From the NCBI GenBank assembly GCA_905397405.1, contig CAJPVJ010000005.1, forward strand, positions 83,870-147,869: 64,000 nt of DNA, given 5' to 3'. The notes under the pieces are model-generated. The model was not told the origin of the DNA. It did not search any database and saw nothing but the letters and a program-made list of their open reading frames with translations. The DNA is from Oppiella nova (Eukaryota > Arthropoda > Arachnida > Sarcoptiformes > Oppiidae). Position 1 is the stretch's first letter. Each line of letters begins with the position of its first letter. Positions 1-14,417 of the stretch are shown here, in pieces. Both the position numbers and the translations under genes were made by a program.

Positions 1-532
1 GCACAAAATGGATCGATAGCTGAAAATTGTTTTATACTCTCATGTTATTCAATAGATTTATTGCCATATAATTCACTTTTGCTGTAAAACACTTCAAAAA
101 TCTAATAAAGAAAATAAATTTAAAACGATTTTTGAACTAAAAAGACTAATACAGTACTAATAAAACAGTTTGTGGGGTATTGATAGACAGACTATGAAGA
201 CACTGGTAAAACATACAGTATATAGCAAAAGACATTACCAATAAATACAGCGATAATTACGATAAATGTCTTTCTGAGAATTTTTTGTGCTCTCTCTCTC
301 TCTCTCTCAAAATAACATAACTATCTTTAAGTTTCCAGTATTGCATTGAATTTCTAATATGCCATCAATTGAGTTAATTTACAATCATTGCCAAACATAT
401 AATAAAATAGGTTTTTGAAGCAAATAAAAACACATTTTCGAGACTTCTTTAAATCAATGTTTTTCAATAAACTTTAAATTATTCGTTAATTTTTCACTGC
501 CCTCTCTTTTTTCACTCATTTCACATATACTT

Positions 533-533
<1 letters not shown>

Positions 534-567
<34 letters not shown>
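534..567 (+). repeat. (GA)n microsatellite
   Basis: Uninterrupted GA run of 34 nt in the CUX1/CASP intron. Confidence 0.98.
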
Positions 568-570
<3 letters not shown>

Positions 571-1321
571 TTGAAGAAGTATAAAAGAGCTGATAACCAG
601 AAATTTATGACCACTGCTCTCATAGAGAAAAAACAAATTTAAGAGTTTTTCGAATTTTATTTTATCTCCTGATATATCTCTGACGAGAAATAAATATATA
701 TTTATTATATAATTCTGTTTTTCTGGAAAACACAAGGAATCCTAATTTGATATTTTATTTATTTGTATATTTTTTTGCTAGTATTTTGTGTGCATCAAAC
801 CAAATGACAACAATTTTTTATTACTCGGTAATTAAATATTTATAATGATATTTAATATTATGCAGTATTTTATATAAAAGTTTGAATTTTTTGTTAGTTT
901 TATTTTCTCCAAATCTTGAGACGACTCTTCTATACCAATAAATACTCGAATAAATATTTTTTGTTTCAATTTTTATGGTTTATGTCTTCTCTATACATAT
1001 ATATCACACATAAAAAAGAATATAAAATAAAAACTAAAACTAAAATTAATAAAAATTTGCTGTTATTTATCTATTATCCTCTCTCTCTCCCCTTCTCCCT
1101 CATGCTATGCATTCATATCTAAAAATTTCTTATTTATGACTGAGTTCTGTGTTTAGTATTCATATAATCGTAAGAATATTCAGACGACAAAAAATATATA
1201 TTTATTTTATACTTCTTTCTGTACCTCATATTGACTTATATTAAAGTAATATTTTCTACACATTTTGATTGTGTGAATGAATATCTATTTTAATATACTT
1301 TCACAGGAAAATGAAACTCTG

Positions 1322-1363
<42 letters not shown>
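1322..1363 (+). repeat. (CT)n microsatellite
   Basis: CT run of 42 nt with a single extra T near its start, in the CUX1/CASP intron. Confidence 0.97.
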
Positions 1364-1366
<3 letters not shown>

Positions 1367-3114
1367 GACAAAATAAGTTTCTAAAATTTAAATTTTAACA
1401 GAAAATATCATTTTTATTTGTGATGCAAAGGAAATCCATCATTGGATGAGATGTGGGCGCAAACGAACAAACGCTTCGACAGACAAACCGCACGAATATT
1501 GAGCCAAAAAATTTGTCTCTCATTTGAGAGCAATATTTTTTAATCTGAAGAGAAATAACTTTTAAATTTCATTATACGTCGTGTTTGATGAGTCAAAACA
1601 TGTGTAGAGACTCGTTGTCATTAACTAACAGTTTATATTTCCAAATGAATCAGTTTTTTTGGTGAAACACACAAATTAAATATAAAAATAAATAAGTTTT
1701 TAACGGCAACAAAATAAATAAGATTTTTCTCTATAAAAACGAACAGAAAGTAAGAAAATTGTTTCTCTCATTAAATTTCAAGAAACTATTTTTTATATTG
1801 GTCCGTGATATATATAAACATATAAATATAAAGTATTAAAATGTTTTTAAAAATATATATATATATTATAAAATCAAGTAAAATATAGCGAGGATTTAAT
1901 CTAACTCTTTGATCGATAAGAGCAAAGAAATTTATGCCTAAAATAATTAGAAACACGACTATAATCTATACACGATTTTTTGGGTGAAAAACGCGGCGTT
2001 TAATAAATCAAAATATAAGAAAAACGATGTATTTTGTGAAAAATTGTAAAATCGAGTAAATCCACAACAAAAGTGTATAATAAAAAGTAACACAAAATAC
2101 AAAGATTTATCAGATTTTTTAAATACTAGAGAATGTTTAGCGCCGAGAAAACATTATTTATATACAAATTCCCAATAATGGAAAATGTGAGCCAAATATA
2201 ATACACACAATCGACTGATCAGATAATGATTTATATTTTTAGTGTTGCCTGTGTTTTGTGGGCTCAAAAATCCGCAAATTTTAGTAATTTTTTAATATTA
2301 AAGAATAGAATTTCGTGTTTTTTGCAAACAATTAATTATCAGGCAAAAATAAAAATTTATTCTGTGTTTTAATCGATGATTTAATGGAGTATTAAATTAG
2401 ATAACAGGTATTGAGTAATGATTTTTTGTTCAGTTTTTATCGGCAAATACACGACACGCGTCTCACATAAAGCCCTAACATTACGAAAACATTATAATAA
2501 TAATTATTATTAAATAATATTATAGTTTTTGCTCAGATTTAGTGAATTTGTTGGTTAGTGTGAAGTCATTCATATAAATCATACATTCATTCAATCATTC
2601 GTATAATTCCCGCTCCTATCTTACAGTGCAGTATATTTAATAACTTATATATAAATTGTGTTTTATTTGTGATATAATTGTTATTTCAGTGCAAGAGTTG
2701 TCAAAATGAGATAAAATTCTTGAAGTCTTTCAAATTAAATCTGTACTCCAGAGACGATATTTGAGCGCAAACTTAAAGCACTGGCTTTTATTGAAATAAT
2801 TGAATGTGACTTTCGGTTCTCAGTTTTTGGGCGAAAATTATTACTTAAAACTCTTTCGCCAAAAACAGTGAACGACTTTATTGAAAAAGTTATGTATTTT
2901 TTAAATGCAAAGAAAACGGGAATATTTAAATCGATTTCTATTCACAACTCTATTGTTGAATATTTATTAAAATGTTATGTGATTTGCAGAGAAATTTTCA
3001 TCCGCTTTATCTCATATTTTGTGCACTTTTATACATTAAACACAACAAAAAAGATTGAATGCATTAATGAAATACAGAAATTAGATTCAGTGAAAGATTT
3101 TCTTGAGAGGAGAG

Positions 3115-3117
<3 letters not shown>

Positions 3118-3153
<36 letters not shown>
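3118..3153 (+). repeat. (GA)n microsatellite
   Basis: GA run of 36 nt. It forms the Glu-Arg tail of a chance open frame at 2868-3164. Confidence 0.98.
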
Positions 3154-3155
<2 letters not shown>

Positions 3156-3977
3156 AAACAATAGCTCTCATATAAGCTCTTAAATTCATACAATGAATTT
3201 TATGTTTATTATTGAAAATAATTATGAATTTAATATAAGTTTTGTAAAGAGGCTCCATTGAAGTTAAAAAAGTTTTAAATAATTTCAATACAATTTAAAC
3301 AGTCATTTGTTATTGTTTTGCTATCAAAGGATAGTTATATTGGCATTACATTAGACTTTTATGTAAGTATGGACTCTCTCTCTCTCTCTCTCTCAATGCT
3401 AGTGAGACTAGTGACTAGTTTGGATGTAAGCAAATCAAAGCATGCGTTTCTTCCTGTCACGCATCGGATAACATGTTTCCACACATACGACCCAACAGTG
3501 CCTTCACTGCCGCCACCGATGCTCTCAATTCAATACAATTGATAAGCCATTCAACACAACCGTCACAATGAGAGTTGGCTTTTGTTTTTTACTCCAACCC
3601 TTTCTCTTCGCATAATTCTCGCATAATTAACACACTCTTGTCCATGTCCTACCCTTTCATTCGCAACACAATATAATTGTATATATCATTGATATATCAT
3701 TTTTTATGTATAAATCGCATCACTCTTTCACTCTATTCTCCCATTCAATGCATCGCTTATACAGTATTTTAGAGAAGACATGGAGTAGAGAGTAGAGTAG
3801 AGCCAAATCAGATCCCTGAGCCCTCACTCTCATCTACTATTGTTTTTGTTCAGTCGAGTCTTATAATCAGGAAATTCATAGCTGTTTGAGCGCTAGCGAT
3901 GGCAGGGCGTCAAGCATTTGCACCGGCGTTGCATACATCGCTCGCAAACGCGAGTGAATTGAATGGATATAACTCAC

Positions 3978-4104
3978 CCTTAATGTCGATAATACGCTTA
4001 TAGATGTAGAGGAAGGCTGCTTCGGCCGCTTTGCTCCGTTTGCTGAGTCTGTCGATCTCCGATTGGAAACTCTTCAAAAGTGGTGACACAAACTTGCGGG
4101 CCTC
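3978..4104 (-). CDS. CUX1: CUX1/CASP coding exon 3
   Basis: This 127-nt exon has acceptor CTGATAG| before GAG (4104) and donor AAGG|GTGAGT after 3978. It starts in phase 0 and ends in phase 1. It encodes [18 protein letters not shown], then [20 protein letters not shown] and IDIK. The segment corresponds to the block that follows directly in the vertebrate protein. No further exon of this gene was recognised between here and position 1. Confidence 0.92.
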
Positions 4105-4563
4105 CTATCAGTCAACGGGTGTGGGGAACGGGATGCAAAAATAGAGTGCAAAAAGAGATCTATTTTATAATTACTTGAATTACAGACACACAAAGTATAT
4201 ACAAAACATCTTTCAATTCGCTGTTAGAGTTTTTGTTTTTTAAGTAACATTTTAACATTTAACATTTTTGTTGCTATTTTTATTAATAGTTTACAAATAA
4301 AGCGTTAGATAAATATTTATAATAAAAACGATCGCGTATTCCGGTTCAGTAAATATTAAGCGAGGGATTTGTTTCAATGTTATCGTGATTTATAATCGTG
4401 TTCTCAAATCGACTTACGATACAAATTGATTGACATTTATGGACATATTTATGGCAAACAGAATATTCTCTGCCTTTGCTTTGCTATTAAAACGTCTTAT
4501 AAACGCAAAGCCAGGAGTAAATCAAAATAATTAGTTTTGAGTCCTCTATTGCTGTCGTTCCCT

Positions 4564-4602
<39 letters not shown>

Positions 4603-7600
4603 GTTAAAGAGAGAGAAAATTTTATATACATTTAGGAGTGGAGTGTATTTGCAAATGAATAATGGATTGAAATTTAGTGATAATTAAATTTTATTAAAAG
4701 AATGTTTCGATTCAGTCATTCCGTTTGGAGTGAATTGTTAGCTCTTTCTGGCGATATTCCCATAAAAACTTATTTTGCGCTCAAGTGTTAGGACGAGAAT
4801 CACAGCGAAAGGGAATGGAGAAGAAAAAAGTTAATATAATTGTGTTCAGCGAGAGTTCAATTCGCAAATTAGTGATCGGCCTATAAATAGATCGCTTCAT
4901 CACAACCGCGATGTTTGTTGTGTTGTGTTGTGTAGTGTTGGCTCAGAAATGACTGACTGTTACGTTAGGCTAATGTCAAACTCCGGGCGCTCTCGTCTAA
5001 TGATGTATTAGACGTTGCAATTTATGCGTTGTATTGAAGTCGAGAGTATAGTCGCAAATAACTTTGTATTTTTGTGTTACTTTTGAAACAAAGAATCTGC
5101 TTTTTAATCGAGAGGGTCGGACTGAGCGCTTAATTACCACCGAAACCTCCCAATGACTTCCCAATGCATTTTTGGCGATGAGTTTTTCGTATATATCTTT
5201 AAAAAATATATATACTGAATGCCGTTCTGTCGCTCGGATCTAATCGCAACAATCAGTTGCAAACATTACAGACTCATTGCGACAGATATTGCTATTCATT
5301 ACAAATATATATATATATCTATTTGAAGGCGCATAAAGAGGCTTTTGGACACATGCCTAATGACTCGGTTAGGCCGGAAATAGGGGGCAGCCATAGGAAA
5401 TCGTTGGCGAACCCAATACTATGGGCTCTTCTCATTTGCATCCATTGCCGTATCGGTTAGTGTATATCATCCGCCAAAAAACTATTTGCAAACTCCGAAA
5501 ACTATTGGACTTTTTTAATGGCTTTTATGAGAGGAATCTCGCGTTACTCCACACATCGCTAGCCTTTGAAACACTGTATTCATTGATATTAGTATTAAGT
5601 TATTAGTCGTCGCTATTATTCAATACTAATACTAATAGCGGTATAGATATTAATATTAAGCGTCAAAAAGTTTACATTAAAAGTGGCGATGAATGCTAAC
5701 AAACAATAGGAATATACTATTAATGCTATTCAATGTTTTCGTACAAAAGGCTACAAAAAACGGAAAGCAAACCAAAAATCAGTAATAATTTGGTTGAAGT
5801 TGCGGTGATAATAGGGAGTAATGTCGATGCGATGCCTTTTATCTGAATACTGTGTTTCTGTTGTCTGTGATGGCAATGCAATCAACGATTTGTGCAAAAG
5901 GCAAACGTTAATGACTTCCACAAAAGTTGTCTACTTTTTTGGCTGCCGTCCCCCTCTTTAACAAATGCATAACATGTTATGTCTATAGTCAATGAGACGA
6001 ATCACTTTTTGGAGCTCATGTGAGCCAAACATAGCCCAAAGAGCACAGAGCACTGGGAGCACAGAGAGACAGATAGAGAGCCTGGGAATCAAAGGAGGGT
6101 CAGCACACTCTACAATCTAATGCCTGATTGTGCAAATGGACCGGAACCACGCTTTTACATATAAATATACCATTTATTACATTAAAACATAAGGTCCACA
6201 ACCAGTGCCTCAATATCTGTGTATTCTAACAAATATTAAAGAAAACTAAAAGATAACAAATTATAAACCATTTATACGTGAGTGGAGAGAGAGAGAGAGA
6301 GAGAGAACGAGTATAACAACTCTTCATAACAACAAACCATTCAATGTTAATGTTATCAAAATAAATACAGTAATATTAATATTGATTGTAATAATGGTTT
6401 ATTTGAAGCCATAATTCTCTCATTTGTAAAACATTTTTAGAGAAACATTTTGATCTAATATTTCATAAAACATAAGCAAATGTATAGACAGTTTGTTATA
6501 GACGTAAACAGTGATATATCTATAACTATAATAATAGTAGAGCTGATGAATAATACGGCTCATCCGGAAAGGTGTGGAATATTTAAACGCCAAATTGGTT
6601 GGCAATATCTAAAACCGATCCCAAATTTTCTTTATTATGAAAAATTATAAACTTATAGTAAATTTGATTTTTTTTGTATATAAAACACGCCATTCTAGGG
6701 ATAGGTCTCTACCTATTTATATATCAATTTTCATTTAATGCTTAATAGATGTTCATTCAGTAAATTAGTTTGATTTCAAAAATGTCTAAATTCGCCCAAA
6801 TTATTAAATGATGGCTAGATTTAGAAAATTGGATGAACACTAACTTTTTCAACTCAATCACCAAATTTGACTCTTTTGTTGCCTCTAATATTGATTTCTT
6901 AATTTAGATCTTTAGTTGTGTTTTATTTTTCACTCAATACTCGATTGCATTCAAAATAATTAAATTTAAATCATATGAATAGAGGAGAGAAATCGTGAAA
7001 TGAGTGGATAATAAATGAATAAATTTTCGAAAATGATTTTTGATGAATATGTTGGCGAAGAATATCTCTTTTGCCGAGAATCTCATCATTCATTTGCTGT
7101 GATAAAGAGAAACATAAGATATTTTCTCCTCTTTATTGGGTTTTCAATGCTCTCTCTCTCTCTCTCTCTCTCTCTCATTCTCTTTAGTGACCATAATATT
7201 ACATAAGTGTGTGATATTGCAGTAGTGGTAGAGATGGTGAGCGTTTGGAGCGGTGATCAGTGAGCGCACTGTCCCTCTAATGTAATATTATCACTGCTTC
7301 AGTGAAGCGAACTCTTTAAACAAGCAATAAATCTCGAGACATGTCTTTCTTTGGGCCGGTCTTCGGGGATACCATGTCTTCGAGAGAGAGAGAGAGAGAG
7401 AGAGGCAGCGAGTTCTTAAGTATGTGCTTGGCCAACTGCACAGTCATATAGTCATCCAGACCGTCATCCTCATCAATACGAGCTCTGATGCAGTTATGGT
7501 TATGTGGATCCGTATAAAAGGAGAGAACAGTTGATGATTTTCATGCAATACTGCACTCGTATTGATATCAATACGGCTGACCATCAACTAAAGGCTTCGG

Positions 7601-10600
7601 CTTTGTATTCATCGCAATACTAATGCCATTGGCTTTTAAGAGACAGACATTGCGTTCGCATTAAAATTTATTACCAATCAAGAGCTGAAGAGTTGCCTGA
7701 ATTACTATCTCTTCATTTGAATGGCAATTGTATTGAATGGAAATTTGGGACTAAAAAGACATGACTGCAGAGCACTGGTAGAGCAGTAGGCGAATGGCAT
7801 TCAATGCAATGATGCGATCAAACAATGCTGTGATGTGTCCATAGACTGAGACCAATGAGTGCAATGAGTTATGGCTAACGAAAAGACCAAATCAGCGAAG
7901 AAAAGAGCATCTCTTAGAGGAGTTGATGTGCTTTTATGCGAGTAAATGATAAACCATCGAAGGAATTACGTTACGTTTGGCGCACAGGCCTTCATCACTA
8001 TCAGCCCTCAGTCTCCAAACAAAACATACGAATTGATGGACCGTAAACTAAACACAAGACAGGCCTATCATAACTACCAACTGTCCAATACTTAAGACAT
8101 TTTAGTAGAGCCTAACTGTTTAGATGACATTACATAGCAATGCATTGATTTGGAGAACAAAATAAAAATGTTAGACTCGAGTGGTATTACCAGTGGAGTG
8201 GGGGATAGCGATGAGAGACTGATGACAGGCAATGGACAGTCATATATCAAACAAATACTTTCTGATTCGCGATTTAGTCCACTCGACAAACTCAACGCAC
8301 CGATAGATACTCTCTATCTCTGTCTCCCTGTCCTAACTGTTTGCTCAATGGTATTGCCATTAAATAACAAATAAAACACAAACTTTCTGTGTTTAACAGC
8401 ACTGGTGGTCAGTCAGTGGCACAGACACGAGAGCCCAGACACAGCCATATAAGACAAACTGTGCGCTAAACGGACCGTAAGAAAAGCAATACCATAGCTA
8501 TTACTGCCATTACTTTCCGTTCGGTTGTCACAATCGAATCGACGTTTCTTCACGGATCCCATCCCTCCATAAGCCCTCGCATAACATAACAAACCTTTTA
8601 AAAAGTTTACACAAAATCGTTGAATCGGAATCCAAATGAAGGAAAACGCGTCAACACATGAACTACAAGACACCACCAGAAGCCAAAACCATACGCACAG
8701 TGCCATCATTACAGTGACAACCACTTCAACCGCACCGTAAGATACCATAAACAATCAAATTTACACAATCCTCACAATCCTATACACTATTTACTGTCAG
8801 ATTATTCCAATTAATAAAGCAATTCAATTCAATTACAATTCTCTCAATTCATTTAGTTTTAAACATCACTTTTTTAACGGTATATGTGTGTGGACTCAAT
8901 GAACCCAATCATTTTGAATTACCGGTATAATTATTTAATAGTACTGTACATGATAGCACTATTTGATTTTATACAAATTTAATCACAGATTATTCTAATA
9001 TTATATTAAGTAATTAAATCAATCATTAAGTAAAATAAAACACAATTTATCTAAAATGCATTAATTTTAAAAAAGGTTAATTAATTTTGAATATTATAAA
9101 AAAAGGTTGAGCCCAATAGGAGTATTAAAACATATTAAATACATTTAAGGAATTAATAATTAATTTTAAAAATTATGTTTTGTTTGTTTGCCTGAATGCG
9201 AGTAATTGAAAGTATAAATGAATAATAAAATGATAGGAATCGTGAAATAATAAGTTTGAAGTGTATTATTGATTATGGGTTTTGCATCCTTTTATGTTAA
9301 AATGCAAATTGATTTTTGTGGGAATAAATTAATGTCTGATTAAATATTTATTTTTTGCTATTTCATACATTTTGAACGCAAATATTGCTTTAGTATTAAA
9401 TTTAAATTAAAAACAATTAAATGAATAATTTCTGTTAGAAAACAAAATATTAAAAGCAATTATAAACTTATTAATATTTATTTGAATGATTTTGTTGTTA
9501 TTTTATTAAAACACTATTAATTCAAATACAGTGTTAACCCAATGTTTGACCCAAATTCAAGTCACAAATTACTAATAGAAATCTTTAACTAAAATCATAA
9601 TTTAGTTGCGTTTCAATTGAAACATAAGTTATTACATGTATTTCATACTTCAATATTATCTGCCTTTTCATTAATAAAAATTATATGCATTTATATTAAT
9701 ATAAAGTTTTTATATTTCGCTATTTGGTTGGTAATATAATTATACCATTTGTGTGTAGCACTGAGCCTATGAAGTGAACAATAATATAAAATTCATTTCA
9801 TTATTAATATCTAAACGCGTAATAAATCAAAAAACTTCATAAAAATCAAACAAAAAACAAGTGATATGTAGTGCAGAGTATATCTCTGTATGTATGCCAT
9901 CATTGGCAACAAAAAAAACTCGTGAATCGATTGTTTGGTAACTTATAGTTTGGTAACTATTGAGTGAACTATTGTATGATTAGTGGAACCGATCGCAACA
10001 CACCTTAACATTGCATTTCAGTCACTCTATTGAGGCATTGCTTTTAGGATTCAATTTTCATAAAATAAATGATTTATTCGATTAAATCACAAACAAAATA
10101 GAGTTCAAGTTTAGCCCTCAGAGCACTAATTCAATTGAATTCTACTTTTTCTCGCATTCGTTATATACCTTATATACCACTGCTCTCTACCTGTACTACA
10201 GGTACGGCTGCTAATGGAAATACAGCCGAGAATTAATTGAACGCCGAATTTGTATGAATGTATTGAACACTATATAAGATTTATTGAAACACAATTAGTT
10301 CCCATTGATTCCCATCTCATATGGGATTCAACGGAGAAATTAATTCAATGTTTTGCGTGACATCTCGTCGGCAGTGATCTCTGTGTTCATAAGAGTTGTA
10401 TTGAAACGAAAACATGTGAACCAGTCGTGAGACACATGGTTTGAGTAGTTTTTCAATTTCGTGTATCGTTTAGGCGATAGGCGTATGACTGGTCTCCCAG
10501 TGAATAATCGGCGGTATGTGTGCCGGCGCTCACATCACCAGTGGATTGCATACACCGATTGCTATTCAATACGATTTGGTATGCAATGCAACGATTGAGA

Positions 10601-13600
10601 GAAAGGAGAGACGACTGACTAATACTTCACTGAACAGTAACACCACTTTCGAGATGCCATTCATATGTGATTGAAATATTCACAACACATACACTTTAAT
10701 ACATAACTGAGTCTTAATATTGATTATAAAAGTGGAACCAATAGTGGGGATCGACACGCGAAATGCATTTCACATCACTTTCAATATATTGATGCAAATA
10801 CTGCGAGATTCAGTTATCGGAGATTATGATTCAAAACTAGAAATTTCATCAAATAAACCAATAATAGGGCAAAACTGCAGAGAAGCAGATACTGGATGTG
10901 AGTTCGGGAATGGGAGCTCACAGTCGAGAGAGAGAGAGAGAGAGAGATCAAAGTTTATGAAAGCGTATCATTAAAATTCAGAGCACTTTCCTCATCAATA
11001 CAATACAATACAATAGTATTCTCTCAAAGAGTCTATTCGTATATAAAACTTATTTATCGTTCTGTCGGTTATCGTAAAAACATATTCACTATAAAAACTG
11101 ATTCAATACATGAATATTCATTATTTATGGAAACTTATCAAGCGATCGGAAATCCTTTTATTATTTTAAATAAAAATATCAAAATATTTCAAAATTAGTG
11201 CCTCTAAAAGAAAAATTCCTCAAAAAATTCTTTGAATACTTGAATCGAAATATAAAATAATTAAATTTTAATATAAAAAACATAATTTAATCAATAATAG
11301 AGATCTAAAGAAAATGATGAATACATGAAACTGTTTGTCGAGTAATGGAAAGGCATGCTACACGTAATCTATCACTGATTAGTATCGACAAACATACAAA
11401 AAAATATTTGGTCATAAAAGTACCCAAAAAATATTCACTCCTTTTGCTATCTGTGGCTATAATTCTTATTGTGTTGTTTTGATGGCTGTGCAAAAATATA
11501 TGCCATTAAAACAGCAAACAAAAATATTTAAAATTCCATTCAATGGCTTTTAATGGTAGGGAATGGTTGGGAATGGTAGGGCTGAGATACACCACACCAC
11601 ACACACACGCGAAACGGCACAACACGTATAGTTTAGGTGCAATACTATTAATAATAACGAGTCATATATAAAATTATGAAATTTTCGGTGTTCACCCGAA
11701 TAGTTAATGTTAAGTGAATGTGTATACAGAATATACATAATGTATAAAATACAATGCAATTCACTGTTTAATAACAGAGCCGTTAAGAGATGACTAACAA
11801 AAGAGGGAAATAAATATATTTATGTTTAAAAATTCTTTCAATAAATTGTATGCCATGTATGACACAAATCTAATGAACGGTATGTACTCTTTCTGTTAAA
11901 AATGCATAACTTTTTCTTAAGCCCCGCGAAAAACTTTGGGCTCATTTTGATATAAAAATTTATATTTATATATAATTTTTATGATTTTTCACTTTATTTG
12001 GCGTTCGGCTGTGAATCAAATGCAATGAAAAGCATTCCATAAGTATATAAATATATATAACGAAGAAATTTATATTTGATTATATGATGAAGAAGTTTGT
12101 GAATAAATGCTATCATTTCTAATAGAGATTCTCGGATAACACTCCCAAAGCCATGGCTGCGAATGAATAAGAAATTGCATCAAACCTTCTACACTGAGTG
12201 AGAGAATATTATTTATAATTTTTGAACATTAAATTCACATTCAAGTGGAAAATAGCGGACAATAAATGTTTTTAAGAGACATTTAAAAAAGTGCTACACT
12301 TTTGAGGACATCAATAGAATTTTTATACTTAATTTTAATAATAATTTTGAGCCGTATATTAATTAATGTTATTACATAATAGAGTATAAGACAAAAAACA
12401 CGAGTCAAAGCCCTAACATATTCTGTGTTATCAAATGCTTTTATGAGTTTGCAGTTAACGTTACACTGCGTTCATAGCATTACAATTGTTAGCATTATTT
12501 TCTTTGACTCTTTTTCAAAATTTAATTCTCATTTTGCCAATGGATGGCACAATATATTAATAACTTTAGTCTTAATAGATTACACAACCATACAGTGAAC
12601 ATAACAAAAAGTTCATTTAATTATATGTAATTTTTCTCACTTGGATTCCTCTTTAATCAAAATATATATATACAACACATATATATTGTGTATGAAATAT
12701 ACCCTAAAATAAGCTAAAAAATATATCGTATGAGAACTGATATATGTTTAGAGACAATGACTTCGCTGACGATATTTAGAGATGGAAACAGATATTACAG
12801 TATAAGTTAGTAGAGGGGATCGGAGTGAGAGAGAGCACCGGGAGTTCGTTAGGGGAGATGTTGTGGATTGAGAGAGCAGTGAGAGGAGAGAAGGGGTGAA
12901 AATTATTTGTCCTTTAATTACATGATTTTTCGAGGAAGTAATTAAATATGTTTTGGTTTTCTCTTATGGCTGTAGAGCTGAGGCAGGAAAGGATGCTCTG
13001 TCACAGTCAGTCATCTAATAAAAAGGCGTCATTTGACTAAATTATGTTCAGATCTGTGGCCAAAAACAATAGGCAAACAGATTGGGCTTCGCTTTTGTGT
13101 CATTTGTATACAAAAAACTCTTATAAATTATTGTAAAGTTTTTGGTGCTCTCGTTGTTGTTGTTGTCGTTGTACTTCTGATTGTGTTTTTTGATTATTAT
13201 TATTATATTATAATTTATTAGAGATAAAAGTTTATACAACTTGTACTCTGTTAAGAACTTGTGTGCAAATTAAGGCTAAAAATGATGACAGAGTTTCGTA
13301 AGACTTTGTATGCGATATATATATTTATACAGAATATAAATAATGGAAATACATATCGAAATAATAGGACAGTTAATCGAGAGCACAGTAATTATGTATA
13401 ATATCTCATAACTGCTTCCTTTATATACAAAATTATTTTTGTTTCTTTTTTTTCACTCCAACGTTTGAGATTAGAAAACATTAAACTCTAATATAATATC
13501 GCATTTTGCGCTGATATTATGAATGAACGACAAAAATCGGTCAAAAGTGAGCCGAAAAAGATCGGTTGTAATTATAAGCGAATTTCATAATACATAATAA

Positions 13601-14370
13601 TAATTATAATTATCTCTTATTTCTAATGTGTGGTGCGATTACAGCAGCGAATGGAGCGTTCAATACAATACAATACAACGATAACGTGTATATTAAACAT
13701 GTATTCCTTACCTCAGGTGATGTTTTTGTGAACTGTTTGCTTAACTCTACTAATTGACGACGAGAGCGATCGCTGTCATCCTGTCGGTCGAGTATTTGAG
13801 TGGCTCTTTGGTCCAGTTCTCGCTGTAATACCAATTAATACCATAATTAGACATATATTTAAATACCGCACTATTTTTGGCTAACAATTTAGCTCATCGT
13901 TACATTCAGAGGGAATCATAATTGTAATTAAATATAAAGCATAAAAATACATATATATATACACAAATAAACTATTAATTGTTTAGCACTCGTTTTGCGA
14001 TTCACTATATATTCTGTGTGCTCCCAATCCGTAAATAATATGTTATGAAAATTAATTTAACAAAAGAGATAAATATTGTTTTTGTGTTTATATTAGTGGC
14101 TTTGGTTTTGGCTTTAGTTTTTGTATGAAAGCGCGATTAAAATAGACGCTAAGAATCACTATATTCTCGCAATCTTTGCATTACTTTTGTTTTGGTTTTG
14201 TTTTGCTTTTTTGAAGGACAGCCGAAAGAATCACACCTCTCACTCACTACTACTATGAGGAACACCAGTTTTTTGGGCACAAAATTGTGTTAAAAATTTC
14301 TTTTATGAATAAGAATATGAATGAAAAAAAGAAATATTTAGTTAAAAAAGGAAAGCGAAGCAAATGAATG

Positions 14371-14417
<47 letters not shown>

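Larger units (their letters stand above)
1..3977 (-). other. CUX1/CASP intron 3 (partial)
   Basis: Very AT-rich, with no coding segment I can support. It holds (GA)n/(CT)n tracts near 291-308, 534-567, 1322-1363, 3118-3153 and 3372-3394. The short open frames here are low-complexity or chance. Its right border is the GTGAGT donor of exon 3; its left border lies outside the window. Confidence 0.75.
4105..13711 (-). other. CUX1/CASP intron 2 (9.6 kb)
   Basis: Bounded by donor GTAAGG (13711) and acceptor CTGATAG (4105) on the minus strand. Mostly AT-rich. It contains GA/CT tracts at about 4567-4600, 6283-6306, 7150-7176, 7382-7404 and 10926-10947. A GC-raised island at about 7.3-8.8 kb has open stretches on both strands and is listed separately. 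I see nothing supportable in the rest. Confidence 0.8.

Noticed and set aside
454-735. Open frames rich in Ser-Leu or Glu-Arg throughout 0-50 kb, for example 454-735, 2868-3164 and 35589-36089
   Set aside because: Their length comes from stop-free (GA)n/(CT)n tracts. The remaining sequence has intron-like composition and no domain.
10720-10974. 84-codon plus-strand open frame ending in a GA tract
   Set aside because: No family recognised, no convincing splice sites and a microsatellite-encoded end. Open frames of this size are expected by chance in 64 kb of this composition.
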